A DNA stretch of 64,000 nucleotides from Giesbergeria anulus (GTDB lineage: Bacteria > Pseudomonadota > Gammaproteobacteria > Burkholderiales > Burkholderiaceae_C): NCBI RefSeq assembly GCF_900111115.1, contig NZ_FOGD01000002.1, positions 62,001-126,000 on the forward strand, read 5' to 3'. Positions 52,781 through 61,910 of this stretch are shown piece by piece. A program made the position numbers and the translations under genes. Under the pieces are notes generated by a model. That model did no database searches, had not been told where the DNA came from, and saw nothing but the letters and a program-made list of their open reading frames with translations. Positions within the stretch are counted from its first letter, which is position 1, and the number at the start of each line of letters is the position of its first letter.

Positions 52781-55700
52781 TTATGCTACGGTATCTACCG
52801 AGGGAGTCAACGGCTGTCCCAAACTGCGCAAAATCTCGCGCACGGCTTGGGCACGGTCTTGCGGGTCGGGCAGGGCGCGTTCAATGCGCAGTTTCTCGTT
52901 GCCAGCCAGTTTGATATGTTTGTGCTTTTGCACCAGCTCAATGATGCGCATCGGGTCAATGGGGGGCTGGGGCTTGAAGGTGATGATGATGACGCCTGGT
53001 GTGGCATCCACCTTGGTCACGCCATAGGGCTGGGACAGCACACGCAAGCGATGCACATCGACCAGCGTTTGCGCCTGCGGTGGCAGCTTGCCAAAGCGAT
53101 CGACAATTTCTTCCAGCAGCGCATCAATTTTGTCGGCGGTTTTGGCAGTGGCGAGCTTTTTATAAAAGCTCAGGCGCAGATGCACGTCACCACAATAATC
53201 ATCCGGCAATAATGCCGGGGCGTGCAGGTTGATGTCGGTGGCTGCCGACAGCGGGGCCAGCAGGTCTGGCTCTTTACCGGCTTTGAGGCAGCGCACGGCT
53301 TCGGACAGCATCTCGTTGTAGAGCTGAAAGCCAATCTCCATCATGTTGCCGCTTTGGTTCTCGCCCAGCACCTCACCAGCACCACGAATCTCCAGATCGT
53401 GCATCGCCAGATAAAAGCCGCTGCCCAGTTCTTCCATCGCTTGGATGGCGTCCAGCCGCTGTTGGGCCTGTTTGGTCAGGCTCTCGATGTCGGGCACCAT
53501 CAGGTACGCATAGGCTTGGTGGTGACCGCGGCCCACGCGGCCCCGCAACTGGTGCAACTGTGCCAAGCCAAACTTGTCGGCGCGGCTCATGATGATGGTG
53601 TTGGCGGTGGGCACGTCAATGCCGGTCTCGATGATGGTGGAGCAGAGCAGAATATTGAAACGCTGGGCGACAAAATCGCGCATCACTTTTTCGAGTTCGC
53701 GCTCAGGCATTTGGCCGTGGGCGATGGCAATGCGCGCTTCGGGCAAAATTTCCAGCAGCTTCTGGCGGCGGTTTTCAATGGTTTCGACTTCGTTGTGCAA
53801 AAAGTAGCACTGGCCGCCGCGCTTGAGTTCGCGCAGTATGGCTTCACGAATCACGCCGTTGTTTTCGCTGCGGACAAAGGTTTTAATCGCCAAACGCCGT
53901 TGCGGTGCCGTGGCGATCACGCTCAGGTCGCGCAAACCTTCTAGCGCCATGCCCATGGTGCGCGGAATTGGCGTGGCCGTGAGCGTGAGCACATCCACTT
54001 CGGCGCGCAGGGCTTTCATCTGCTCTTTGTGGCGCACGCCAAAGCGGTGTTCTTCGTCAATGATGAGCAGGCCCAAGTTGTGGAACTTTGTCGATTCACT
54101 GAGCAGCTTGTGCGTACCGACCACAATATCCACTGTGCCATCGGCAATGCCCTTGATGGCGGCAGAAATCTCTTTGCCAGAGCGAAAGCGTGACACTTCG
54201 GCAATTTTGACCGGCCATTTGGCAAAGCGATCAACCAAGGTTTGGTAGTGCTGTTCCGCCAGCAGCGTGGTTGGGGCCAAAAAGGCCACCTGTCTGCCCC
54301 CAGTGACGGCGACAAATGCGGCGCGCAATGCCACTTCGGTTTTGCCAAAACCGACATCGCCACAGACCAGTCTGTCCATCGGGCGCGGGCTAATCATGTC
54401 TTGGATCACGGCATGGATAGCGGCGTTTTGGTCGGCGGTTTCTTCAAAGCCGAAGTCGTTGGCAAATTGTTCGTATTCTTGCGGGTGGAAACGGAAGGCA
54501 AAGCCTTCGCGGGCGGCGCGGCGAGCGTAGATGTTGAGCAACTCGGCGGCGCTGTCGCGCACCTGTTCAGCCGCTTTGCGCTTGGCTTTTTCCCATTGGC
54601 CGCTACCCAGTTTGTGCAACGGAGCCTCGTCGGCACTGACGCCGGTATAGCGGCTAATCAGGTGCAACTGGCTGACCGGCACATAGAGCACGGCTTGGGC
54701 GGCGTATTCCAAGTGCAGAAATTCTTGCAAGGCCGGGCTGCCATCGGCGTTTTTCTCGCCCAAGTCCATGTTCACCAGACCCCGGTAGCGGCCAATGCCA
54801 TGCTGGCTATGGACTACCGGGTCACCGATGTTCAGTTCGCTCAGGTCTTTGATGAGCGCTTCGACATCACTGACTTGCTCTTGCTTTTTGCGTCGGCGCA
54901 CACTGGCCCCGGCGGAGAACAATTCGGTCTCGGTAATGAAGTCGATGCCCTGCTCTTGGCAAGAAAAACCCACGGCCAAGGCGGCAGTAGCCATGCCCAG
55001 CGGCTCGGTGCTGGCCGCAAAGGCGGCCAGCGAGTCAAACACCACCGGCTGCACCTTGCCTGCACGCAGAAAGTCGAGCAAGCTCTCGCGGCGGCCATCG
55101 CTTTCGGCTAGCAGCAGTACGCGCTGCGGGGTGTTAGCAATGTGGGCGCGCAAGCGGGCCAGTGGCTCCTCAGCGCCGCGCACCACCGACACATCCTTGA
55201 TGGATTGGATGTCAGACGCGCCTGCTGCGGCATCGCTGCTGGCGGGGCGCAGCGCCAGTTGCGCATGGGCCTTGCACTGGCCGTAGAACTGCTCGGTACT
55301 CAAAAACAGCGCTGGCGGGGGCAGCACTGGGCGTTCTGGGTCGCCCTGCACCAGGCGGTAGCGGTCTTGAGTGTCTTGCCAAAAGCGCTGGAACACGGGT
55401 TCTAAATCGCCGTGCAGCACCACGGTGGCGTTTTCGCCCAAGTAGTCGAACATGGTGGCGGTGTCATCAAAGAACAGCGGCAGGTAATACTCGATGCCCG
55501 CCGTGGCTACGCCGTTGCCCATGTCTTTGTAGATGCGGCTTTTGGTCGGGTCACCGTCCAGCAGTTCGCGCCAGCGGCTGCGAAATTTAGCCCGCGCCGG
55601 CTCGTCCATCGGAAACTCGCGCCCCGGCAGCAAGCGCACTTCGGGCACCGGGTACAGGCTGCGCTGGGTGTCTGGGTCAAAGGTGCGGATGCTGTCGATC

Positions 55701-56272
55701 TCATCATCGAACAAATCCACGCGGTAGGGCACGGGCGAACCCATTGGGAACAAATCTATCAGGCCGCCGCGCACGGCATACTCGCCGGGGCTGACTACTT
55801 GCGTCACATGGTTGTAGCCCGCCAGCGTGAGTTGGGCGCGAAATTTAGCCTCATCCAGCTTTTGCCCCACCTTAAAGTGGAAGGTGTAGCCAGCCATAAA
55901 GCTCGGCGGAGCCAGCCGGTACAGCGCCGTGGTGGCGGGCACAATCACCACGTCTGCGCCGGTATCTTGGGTTTTTTGCCGGATGCGCCAGAGAGCCGCC
56001 AAGCGCTCGCTAATCAGGTCTTGGTGCGGTGAGAAGGTATCGTAGGGCAGGGTTTCCCAATCCGGAAACAACGCGCAGCGCAAGCCGGGGGCAAAAAAGG
56101 CCAGCTCGTCCAGTAGGCGACCAGCATCGCTGGCATCGGCGGTGACGATAGCGGTAGTACGCTGGGCGGCCTGTTCGCGCTGGCCGAGGCGGGCCAGCAA
56201 CAGGGCATCGGCACTGCCCACAGGGCGGGGAAGGGTAAAACGTTTGCCGGGGGAGAGTTTGGGGAGTTCCAT
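52781..56272 (-). CDS. mfd: Transcription-repair coupling factor Mfd
   Basis: This 1163-residue DNA translocase displaces RNA polymerase stalled at lesions and recruits UvrA. The N-terminal UvrB-like module has FPDWETLPYD, the RNA polymerase-interacting Tudor-like domain follows near residues 490-560 (GDPVVHSQHGIGRYRGL), and the RecG-like motor has Walker A GDVGFGKTE and the DEEH box (IIDEEHRFG). The C-terminal D7 domain ends the protein. Length agrees with E. coli Mfd (1148). The ATG at 56272 (MELPKLSPGKRF) is used. It is divergent from ispD. Confidence 0.96.
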   Translation of the reverse strand: MELPKLSPGKRFTLPRPVGSADALLLARLGQREQAAQRTTAIVTADASDAGRLLDELAFFAPGLRCALFPDWETLPYDTFSPHQDLISERLAALWRIRQKTQDTGADVVIVPATTALYRLAPPSFMAGYTFHFKVGQKLDEAKFRAQLTLAGYNHVTQVVSPGEYAVRGGLIDLFPMGSPVPYRVDLFDDEIDSIRTFDPDTQRSLYPVPEVRLLPGREFPMDEPARAKFRSRWRELLDGDPTKSRIYKDMGNGVATAGIEYYLPLFFDDTATMFDYLGENATVVLHGDLEPVFQRFWQDTQDRYRLVQGDPERPVLPPPALFLSTEQFYGQCKAHAQLALRPASSDAAAGASDIQSIKDVSVVRGAEEPLARLRAHIANTPQRVLLLAESDGRRESLLDFLRAGKVQPVVFDSLAAFAASTEPLGMATAALAVGFSCQEQGIDFITETELFSAGASVRRRKKQEQVSDVEALIKDLSELNIGDPVVHSQHGIGRYRGLVNMDLGEKNADGSPALQEFLHLEYAAQAVLYVPVSQLHLISRYTGVSADEAPLHKLGSGQWEKAKRKAAEQVRDSAAELLNIYARRAAREGFAFRFHPQEYEQFANDFGFEETADQNAAIHAVIQDMISPRPMDRLVCGDVGFGKTEVALRAAFVAVTGGRQVAFLAPTTLLAEQHYQTLVDRFAKWPVKIAEVSRFRSGKEISAAIKGIADGTVDIVVGTHKLLSESTKFHNLGLLIIDEEHRFGVRHKEQMKALRAEVDVLTLTATPIPRTMGMALEGLRDLSVIATAPQRRLAIKTFVRSENNGVIREAILRELKRGGQCYFLHNEVETIENRRQKLLEILPEARIAIAHGQMPERELEKVMRDFVAQRFNILLCSTIIETGIDVPTANTIIMSRADKFGLAQLHQLRGRVGRGHHQAYAYLMVPDIESLTKQAQQRLDAIQAMEELGSGFYLAMHDLEIRGAGEVLGENQSGNMMEIGFQLYNEMLSEAVRCLKAGKEPDLLAPLSAATDINLHAPALLPDDYCGDVHLRLSFYKKLATAKTADKIDALLEEIVDRFGKLPPQAQTLVDVHRLRVLSQPYGVTKVDATPGVIIITFKPQPPIDPMRIIELVQKHKHIKLAGNEKLRIERALPDPQDRAQAVREILRSLGQPLTPSVDTVA

Positions 56273-56366
56273 GCGCTCAAGGGGAAAGTGGCCGCGCCAC
56301 GACCCCGGTGGCGCAAACTGTGCACACACCGCCCGCGACGGGAAGCGGCAATTTTAGAATGCTGCC

Positions 56367-57203
56367 ATGACTGCCCCCCCGCCCCTATCCCAAAGCCTAG
56401 CCCATAGCACTGTCACACCTCCCCGTTTTTGGGCAGTGATTCCTTGTGCGGGCACCGGTAGCCGCGCCCTGTCTGCGGATCAGGCCAGTGCAGCCGCCCC
56501 CTTGCCCAAGCAATACCAACAGGTGGCGGGCCAACCTTTGGTGCTGCATACCTTGGCAGCTTTTGCGCTGGTACCACGGATACAGGCCACGCTGGTGGCC
56601 GTGGCCGCTGGAGACCACTTTTTGGCGGCCTACCCGGCGACCTCTTTCTTTTTGGCCGAATGCGGTGGCCCCACCCGCGCCGATACCGTGCTCGGGGGCT
56701 TACGCACCTTGCGCCAACGCGGCGCCCAAGAGCAAGATTGGGTGCTGGTACACGATGCCGCCCGCTGCCTGATTACGCCGCAGCAAATTGACGCGCTGAT
56801 TGACGCCTGCGCCAGCGATGGCGTCGGTGGCCTGTTGGCGCACAAGCTGGCCGACACCCTCAAAACCGCTACCAACGGCCCAGCCGGTTTGCGCGTGGGC
56901 AGCACCTTAGACCGCAGCGACAAATGGTTGGCGCAAACGCCCCAAATGTTCCGCCTTGGCCCCCTGTGCCATGCGCTAGAGCAACTGGGGCCAGCGGCCA
57001 CCGACGAGGCCAGCGCCATCGAGGCGATGGGGCTACACCCACGTTTGGTACCGGCCAGCGCGCTCAATTTCAAGGTCACGTATCCCGAAGATTTTGCGCT
57101 GGCCGAGGCGGTACTGACACAACGTGCCCACGGTGCCACGCTAGAACGCTTTGGCGGCGACCGGGGCTTGGCCAGCGATGCGCCACACCGCACTATTTTT
57201 TAA
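56367..57203 (+). CDS. ispD: 2-C-methyl-D-erythritol 4-phosphate cytidylyltransferase IspD
   Basis: This 278-residue enzyme activates MEP with CTP in the non-mevalonate isoprenoid pathway. [12 protein letters not shown] and the Lys-containing [17 protein letters not shown] form the nucleotide site, and [10 protein letters not shown] and QTPQMFR are the usual substrate loops. The protein is about 40 residues longer than E. coli IspD, with an N-terminal Pro/Ser-rich extension and an insertion between GTGSRA and LPKQY. It is followed by ispF after 11 nt and supplies precursors also needed by HpnCDE. Confidence 0.94.
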   Translation: MTAPPPLSQSLAHSTVTPPRFWAVIPCAGTGSRALSADQASAAAPLPKQYQQVAGQPLVLHTLAAFALVPRIQATLVAVAAGDHFLAAYPATSFFLAECGGPTRADTVLGGLRTLRQRGAQEQDWVLVHDAARCLITPQQIDALIDACASDGVGGLLAHKLADTLKTATNGPAGLRVGSTLDRSDKWLAQTPQMFRLGPLCHALEQLGPAATDEASAIEAMGLHPRLVPASALNFKVTYPEDFALAEAVLTQRAHGATLERFGGDRGLASDAPHRTIF

Positions 57204-57214
57204 GGACGATTTGC

Positions 57215-57727
57215 ATGAACTTCAGAATTGGCGAGGGCTGGGACATCCATGCCTTGGTGCCGGGACGCCGCTTGGTGCTCGGTGGCATTGAGATAGCCCA
57301 CCACAGTGGCCTACTGGGACACTCGGATGCCGACGCGCTGCTGCACGCCATCACCGATGCCGTGTTGGGGGCAGCAGCGTTGGGCGATATTGGCAGCCAT
57401 TTTCCAGACACCGATGCCACCTTTCGCGGGGCCAACTCGATGGTGCTGCTGGCCGAAGCCGTGCGCCAAGTGCGCGCCCAAGGCTACGACATTGGCAATA
57501 TCGACAGCACCATCGTGGCGCAAGCGCCGCGCATGGCCGCACATATACCAGCCATGCGCCAAGCCATTGCCCAAGCACTGGGTTTGCAAATGGCACAGAT
57601 CAACATCAAGGCCAAAACCGCCGAGCGCCTCGGCCCGGTAGGCCAAGGGCTGGCGATTGAAGCGCGTGCGGTAGCATTGCTGTTCAACTGTGTACCGAGT
57701 AAGGGCGCGGCGGCAGGTTGCGCTTGA
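57215..57727 (+). CDS. ispF: 2-C-methyl-D-erythritol 2,4-cyclodiphosphate synthase IspF
   Basis: This 170-residue zinc enzyme closes the cyclodiphosphate ring in the MEP pathway. The zinc ligands Asp10 and His12 are in GWDIHAL and the third His is in [24 protein letters not shown] and [15 protein letters not shown] follow as expected. The ATG at 57215 is preceded by AAGGA. The frame is open far upstream through ispD, but that part is a shadow. Its last 44 bp overlap the 3' end of the convergent histidine kinase gene. Confidence 0.96.
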   Translation: MNFRIGEGWDIHALVPGRRLVLGGIEIAHHSGLLGHSDADALLHAITDAVLGAAALGDIGSHFPDTDATFRGANSMVLLAEAVRQVRAQGYDIGNIDSTIVAQAPRMAAHIPAMRQAIAQALGLQMAQINIKAKTAERLGPVGQGLAIEARAVALLFNCVPSKGAAAGCA

Positions 57728-59174
57728 TCTGTGGGCGTTGTAGGCGTTGTTGCGGGTCGGCACCCTCAGGCAAATCACGGGCGCGTTGCAGTTGCACATG
57801 GGCTACTAAGCCCCCAGCGGCAGAATTGGCAAGGGCAAACACTCCCCCCATACGCTGCACGGTTTTTTCCACAATCGACAGGCCCAACCCCGCGCCAGCA
57901 GCCGCAGTGCGTGCCAAATCGCCGCGAAAGAACGGTTTAGTCAGGTTAGACAACAGCTCAGGCGAGACGCCCAAGCCGTGGTCGCGCACCTTGATAACTA
58001 CCCAGTTTTCATTGCCTTTAGCCACCATATCCACATGGGCAATACCCGCACTGTCTGGGGTTTTGCCATAGCGGCGGGAGTTTTCTAACAGATTAGAAAG
58101 AATGCGCGCCAACTCTACCTCGTCGGCCAGCACGTTCAGGTCTTCGGGCACCTCGATCGTAATTTGCAGCTCGCGGTGGTCTTGCACGGCATAAACACAG
58201 GAGGCCACGACGGCATGGAGATTGACCGGTTTGAGCGTGACATGGCCAGGGCGGGCGTAATCCAAAAATTTGTCGATGGTGGCATCAAGCTGCACAATAT
58301 CGGCCACCATGTGCTCGCGGGCTACTTCGTCAGAGACGCTCATTTCGGTCTCTAGCCGCAAACGCGCCAGCGGCGTGCGCAGGTCATGCGAGATACCCGC
58401 CAGCATCACGGCACGGTCTTGCTCTAACTTGGCTAGTTTTTCGGCCATGCGGTTAAAGCCAATATTGACCTCGCGGATCTCATTGGTCACGGCTTCTTCG
58501 TCCAAATGGCTGGCCGAAAAATCGCCGCCTTGCACCTTGTTGGCAGCGTAAGACAGCTGCTTGAGCGGCTGGTTAATGAGCTGTGCAATAGCAGCTGCAC
58601 CAGCCAGTGACAGCACGCCAGCCATGACTAACCAGAGCAACCAAGTTTTATCGTTGGTCGGTTGCAGGCGAGACAACTCCATGCGCAGCCAGTGGGCCTG
58701 TCTGCCGGTGCTAAAACCTATCCACAAGCCCGGCTCGCTATTGACGCTACCCGCCATGACCGTACTAGGGCCCAGCTGTGCAGACAAGGTCTGACCCAGC
58801 AGCTCACTCACTGCCGTAGGCGGCAACGGGGTAAACTGGTCTTCAGGCAAGCGCAACTGGATGCGCAAACCCTCTTGTTCCGCCAAGATGTTGAGCAGGG
58901 AGGTACGCCCCAGCGGATCAGCAGACAACAAGGCCGTACGGCTCAGTTGCACCAAGGAAGTCAATTGCTGCGCTATATGCAAACTGCGCGGCTCAAACTC
59001 CAACCCCCGCAGGGTTTGTAGCCAAGCCAGAATGCTCACCACCAGCAGCAAGCCGAGTAAAAAGAAGGTGCGCCAAAACAAGTTGAGTCGCATCCGCCTG
59101 CTGGCTTCGCGCTGCCTTTCGCACAACTCCAGCGGAGCCGAGCCGGTGGCATCGGGGTGTACGCTGTGGCTCAT
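57684..59174 (-). CDS. Sensor histidine kinase, EnvZ/RisS-like
   Basis: This 496-residue inner-membrane kinase has TM1 (33-55), a periplasmic domain of about 120 residues, TM2 (177-199), HAMP (about 200-253), an H-box [15 protein letters not shown] with phospho-acceptor His263, an N-box LLENSRRYG and G-boxes DHGLGV and GAGLGLSI. The layout and the partner regulator are of the OmpR/EnvZ type, like RisAS of Bordetella. A charged tail of about 35 residues after the ATPase domain is rich in R, Q and P. It lies 21 nt after the regulator gene. Confidence 0.92.
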   Translation of the reverse strand: MSHSVHPDATGSAPLELCERQREASRRMRLNLFWRTFFLLGLLLVVSILAWLQTLRGLEFEPRSLHIAQQLTSLVQLSRTALLSADPLGRTSLLNILAEQEGLRIQLRLPEDQFTPLPPTAVSELLGQTLSAQLGPSTVMAGSVNSEPGLWIGFSTGRQAHWLRMELSRLQPTNDKTWLLWLVMAGVLSLAGAAAIAQLINQPLKQLSYAANKVQGGDFSASHLDEEAVTNEIREVNIGFNRMAEKLAKLEQDRAVMLAGISHDLRTPLARLRLETEMSVSDEVAREHMVADIVQLDATIDKFLDYARPGHVTLKPVNLHAVVASCVYAVQDHRELQITIEVPEDLNVLADEVELARILSNLLENSRRYGKTPDSAGIAHVDMVAKGNENWVVIKVRDHGLGVSPELLSNLTKPFFRGDLARTAAAGAGLGLSIVEKTVQRMGGVFALANSAAGGLVAHVQLQRARDLPEGADPQQRLQRPQIKRNLPPRPYSVHS

Positions 59175-59195
59175 GGCTGCGCACTCCCCTCAGCG

Positions 59196-59927
59196 TTAAG
59201 ACTTGCCATCGGGCACAAAAACGTAGCCTACACCCCACACCGTTTGGATATAACGTGGCACAGTGGGATCGTCTTCGATCAACTTGCGCAGGCGCGAGAT
59301 TTGCACATCCAAGCTGCGATCAAAGGGTTCAAACTCGCGGCCACGGGCTAGCAGGGCCAGCTTCTCGCGCGACAACGGCTGGCGCGAGTGGCGCACCAGC
59401 GCCTTGAGCATGGCAAACTCACCCGTGGTCAGGGACAACTCCTCACCCGTTTTTTGCAGAGTGCGCGTCGTCAAATCAAAGGTGAAGGGGCCAAAAGCCA
59501 CCACTTCATCCTCTGCCGAGGGTGCGCCCGGCGCTTCTTGCAATGGGCGGCGGCGCAGCACAGCATGGATACGCGCCAGCAGTTCGCGCGGGTTAAAGGG
59601 CTTGCCAAGGTAATCGTCAGCGCCCACTTCAAGGCCCACGATGCGATCGACATCCTCACCTTTGGCAGTGAGCATGATGATGGGCGTGCGGTCATTGCAA
59701 GCGCGCAAACGCCGACAAATCGACAAGCCATCCTCGCCGGGCATCATGAGATCGAGCACGATCAAATCGACGCTATCGCGCAGCAACACCCGGCTCAGGG
59801 CTTTACCGTCTTCAGCTACCATGGTCTCAAAACCTTCTTGTGCCAGATAGCGGCGCAACAGCTCGCGGATACGCGCATCGTCATCGACGATCAAAATTTT
59901 GTCGGCCCGGTGGTTAGTGCCTGCCAT
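59196..59927 (-). CDS. ompR: OmpR-family response regulator, OmpR/RisA-like
   Basis: This 243-residue regulator has a receiver domain with D16/D17 (IVDDDARI) and phospho-acceptor Asp59 (LIVLDLMMPGEDG), and the conserved Lys in GKPFNPREL. A winged-helix DNA-binding domain follows (about 140-238), with RSLDVQISRLRKLIEDDP as recognition helix and VWGVGYVFVPDG as wing. The ATG at 59927 is used; the upstream frame to 59987 lacks family sequence. It is co-transcribed with the kinase. GTTAC-core repeats upstream (59950-60023) may be autoregulatory sites. Confidence 0.92.
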   Translation of the reverse strand: MAGTNHRADKILIVDDDARIRELLRRYLAQEGFETMVAEDGKALSRVLLRDSVDLIVLDLMMPGEDGLSICRRLRACNDRTPIIMLTAKGEDVDRIVGLEVGADDYLGKPFNPRELLARIHAVLRRRPLQEAPGAPSAEDEVVAFGPFTFDLTTRTLQKTGEELSLTTGEFAMLKALVRHSRQPLSREKLALLARGREFEPFDRSLDVQISRLRKLIEDDPTVPRYIQTVWGVGYVFVPDGKS

Positions 59928-59949
59928 ATCGGGTGCCCTGCGGTTGTTT

Positions 59950-60023
59950 GTAACAGCAGCGATTGTTACCAGTTTGTACGGGCTCACTTTGGTTTTTTAG
60001 GCCATTGGCTAACCAAAGGTTAC
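59950..60023. promoter_or_regulatory. GTTAC-core inverted repeats upstream of the response regulator
   Basis: GTAACA (59950-59955) and TGTTAC (59964-59969) form a perfect inverted repeat with an 8-bp spacer. TAACC-AAA-GGTTA (60010-60022) is a second palindrome sharing the GTTAC core. Both lie 23-96 bp ahead of the regulator start codon, a usual place for autoregulation by an OmpR-family protein. Binding is unproven. Confidence 0.4.
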
Positions 60024-60048
60024 AAGTTTTGCCATTGAGGCACATTAC

Positions 60049-60078
60049 TGGCCCCACCAGCCCGTGCTGGGGGGGCCA
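60049..60078 (-). terminator. Hairpin after bdhA
   Basis: TGGCCCC (60049-60055) pairs with GGGGCCA (60072-60078), and inside it CCAGC with GCTGG around CCGT, giving a strong stem 11 nt after the bdhA stop. No T-run follows on the minus strand, so it may protect the mRNA end or act with Rho. Confidence 0.5.
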
Positions 60079-60088
60079 TACGAGGGCA

Positions 60089-60871
60089 TTACTGCGCTGC
60101 CCAACCGCCATCCATGTTCCAAGCCACACCGCGCACATTGTTGGCTGCCGATGAGCAGAGAAACACGGCCAACGCGCCCAGCTCATCTGGCGTCGTAAAC
60201 TGCATGGATGGCTCTTTTTCACCCAGTAGCTGGCGCGTAGCCTCTTCATTGGAAATGCCCAAGGCAACCGCCTTGGCATCTACCTGCTTTTGCACCAGCG
60301 GCGTCAGCACCCAGCCGGGGCAAATCGCATTGCAGGTGATACCGGTGGTGGCCGTCTCTAGTGCTGTCACCTTGGTCAGGCCCACCAAGCCATGCTTGGC
60401 CGCCACATAGGCCGATTTTTGCGCCGAGGCCACCAAGCCATGCACCGAGGCCAAATTGATGATACGCCCCCAGTTGGCTGCCTTCATCGCGGGCAAAGCC
60501 AATCGGGTGGTATGAAAAGCGCTGCTCAGGTTGATGGCAATGATGCTGTCCCAACGCTCGGCAGGAAAATCCTCAATGTTGGCCACATGCTGGATGCCCG
60601 CGTTGTTCACCACAATGTCTACTGCGCCAAACTCGGCTTGGCAATAGCCAAACATGGCTTCAATCTCGCTGGCACGCGACATATCGGCACCGTGGTAGCC
60701 CACACGGGCCCCACTGCCTTGGGTGGCGGCCAGCACCTCGGCACGTGGCGCATCCACGTCACCAAAACCATTAAGCACCACATGGGCACCTTGGCTGGCC
60801 AATGCCTTAGCAATGCCCAAACCAATGCCGCTGGTAGAGCCGGTGACGAGCGCTGTTTTGCCTTTAAGCAT
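60089..60871 (-). CDS. bdhA: 3-hydroxybutyrate dehydrogenase
   Basis: This 260-residue NAD-dependent short-chain dehydrogenase interconverts D-3-hydroxybutyrate and acetoacetate, the step after poly-hydroxybutyrate depolymerisation. TGSTSGIG (10-17) binds the cofactor, NNAGIQHV is the NAG motif, and NLASVHGL with YVAAK gives the Ser-Tyr-Lys triad; the IQHV and HGLVAS segments are typical of this dehydrogenase. The ATG at 60871 has GGAG just upstream; the long open frame to 61276 is a shadow. It is divergent from the hydrolase gene. Confidence 0.93.
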   Translation of the reverse strand: MLKGKTALVTGSTSGIGLGIAKALASQGAHVVLNGFGDVDAPRAEVLAATQGSGARVGYHGADMSRASEIEAMFGYCQAEFGAVDIVVNNAGIQHVANIEDFPAERWDSIIAINLSSAFHTTRLALPAMKAANWGRIINLASVHGLVASAQKSAYVAAKHGLVGLTKVTALETATTGITCNAICPGWVLTPLVQKQVDAKAVALGISNEEATRQLLGEKEPSMQFTTPDELGALAVFLCSSAANNVRGVAWNMDGGWAAQ

Positions 60872-60958
60872 GAAATCTCCTAAGAATGAATTACGATGGA
60901 AAGAGAAGGTATTGGCATCCTGAGCCATTATCCCGCCATGTTTCCCGGAGCTGCCCCC

Positions 60959-61903
60959 ATGCTTAAACCTACGCTGAACTACGTACCCTGTCCTTGGGCC
61001 GCCCCCGCTGGCCAGTCTGAGGCAGTGCGCCGCATGGCCTATTGGGAATGGAATGCCACCGGCAACCTCCACCATCCGCATGTGGTGCTTTGTGTACACG
61101 GCTTGGCGCGCCAAGGGCGCGATTTTGATGTGCTGGCACGCACTCTTAGCCCCTATGCGCGCATCATTTGCCCCGATGTCGCAGGCCGTGGCCAAAGCGA
61201 CTGGCTGGCCGATCCGCAGGGCTACCAAATACCGCTCTATGTGGCCGACATACTGGGCTTGCTGGCCCAACTGCACCAGCAGGCCCCCATCACCACGCTC
61301 GATTGGGTGGGCACCAGCATGGGCGGCTTGATTGCGCTGGGGCTACTGGGCCAGCCGGGCCTGCCTTTGCCGGTACCAGTGCGCCGTTTGGTGCTCAATG
61401 ATGTTGGGCCAGTGATTGAATGGGAGGCGCTGACGCGCATTGGCGAGTACGTGGGGCAAATGGAGCAATTTGATTCTCTGGAACAAGCCGCTGATGCCCT
61501 TTGGGGGATATCAGGCAGTCATTTTGGCCCGCACACGCGCCAGCAGTGGCTCGATTTGTGCGCCCCCCAATTGCGCCCACGGCCCGAAGGGGGCCTCACC
61601 CTGCATTACGACCCGGCCATTGCCGTGCCCTTTCGCACATTAGCCCAAGCCACCCCGGAGATGGCCCAAGCCGGGGAGGCGGCGATGTGGCAGCTTTATG
61701 AGCACATCACGGCACAAACTTTGCTTCTGCGTGGCGCACAATCGGATCTGCTGTCTTCAGCCACCGCCGCTGCCATGACCCAGCGCGGCCCCCAAGCTCG
61801 CTTGGTTGAATTTGACAACGTCGGACACGCCCCCACCTTGGTGGTGGCCGAACAGGTGGCTGTGGTAAGTGATTTTTTATTCCCGGCCGATGAGCCAAGG
61901 TAG
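60959..61903 (+). CDS. Alpha/beta hydrolase
   Basis: This 314-residue alpha/beta-hydrolase-fold protein has the oxyanion/strand segment VVLCVHGLARQGRDF, the acidic DVAGRGQSDW, the nucleophile elbow WVGTSMGG and a C-terminal His in GHAPTL, so Ser-Asp-His are available. The substrate is unknown. Its position opposite bdhA suggests a hydroxybutyrate ester or oligomer, but this is only inference. The ATG at 60959 has GGAG at 60947-60950. The gene ends 7 nt before relA. Confidence 0.82.
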   Translation: MLKPTLNYVPCPWAAPAGQSEAVRRMAYWEWNATGNLHHPHVVLCVHGLARQGRDFDVLARTLSPYARIICPDVAGRGQSDWLADPQGYQIPLYVADILGLLAQLHQQAPITTLDWVGTSMGGLIALGLLGQPGLPLPVPVRRLVLNDVGPVIEWEALTRIGEYVGQMEQFDSLEQAADALWGISGSHFGPHTRQQWLDLCAPQLRPRPEGGLTLHYDPAIAVPFRTLAQATPEMAQAGEAAMWQLYEHITAQTLLLRGAQSDLLSSATAAAMTQRGPQARLVEFDNVGHAPTLVVAEQVAVVSDFLFPADEPR

Positions 61904-61910
61904 TGAGTGC

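Noticed and set aside
54242-55111. Plus-strand frame of 289 codons opposite mfd
   Set aside because: It is an antisense shadow of the conserved Mfd motor region.
56924-57214. N-terminal extension of ispF
   Set aside because: This is an out-of-frame reading of ispD; IspF begins at the ATG at 57215.
60872-61276. N-terminal extension of 3-hydroxybutyrate dehydrogenase
   Set aside because: The frame is open by chance opposite the hydrolase gene; the SDR start with GGAG at 60871 is clear.
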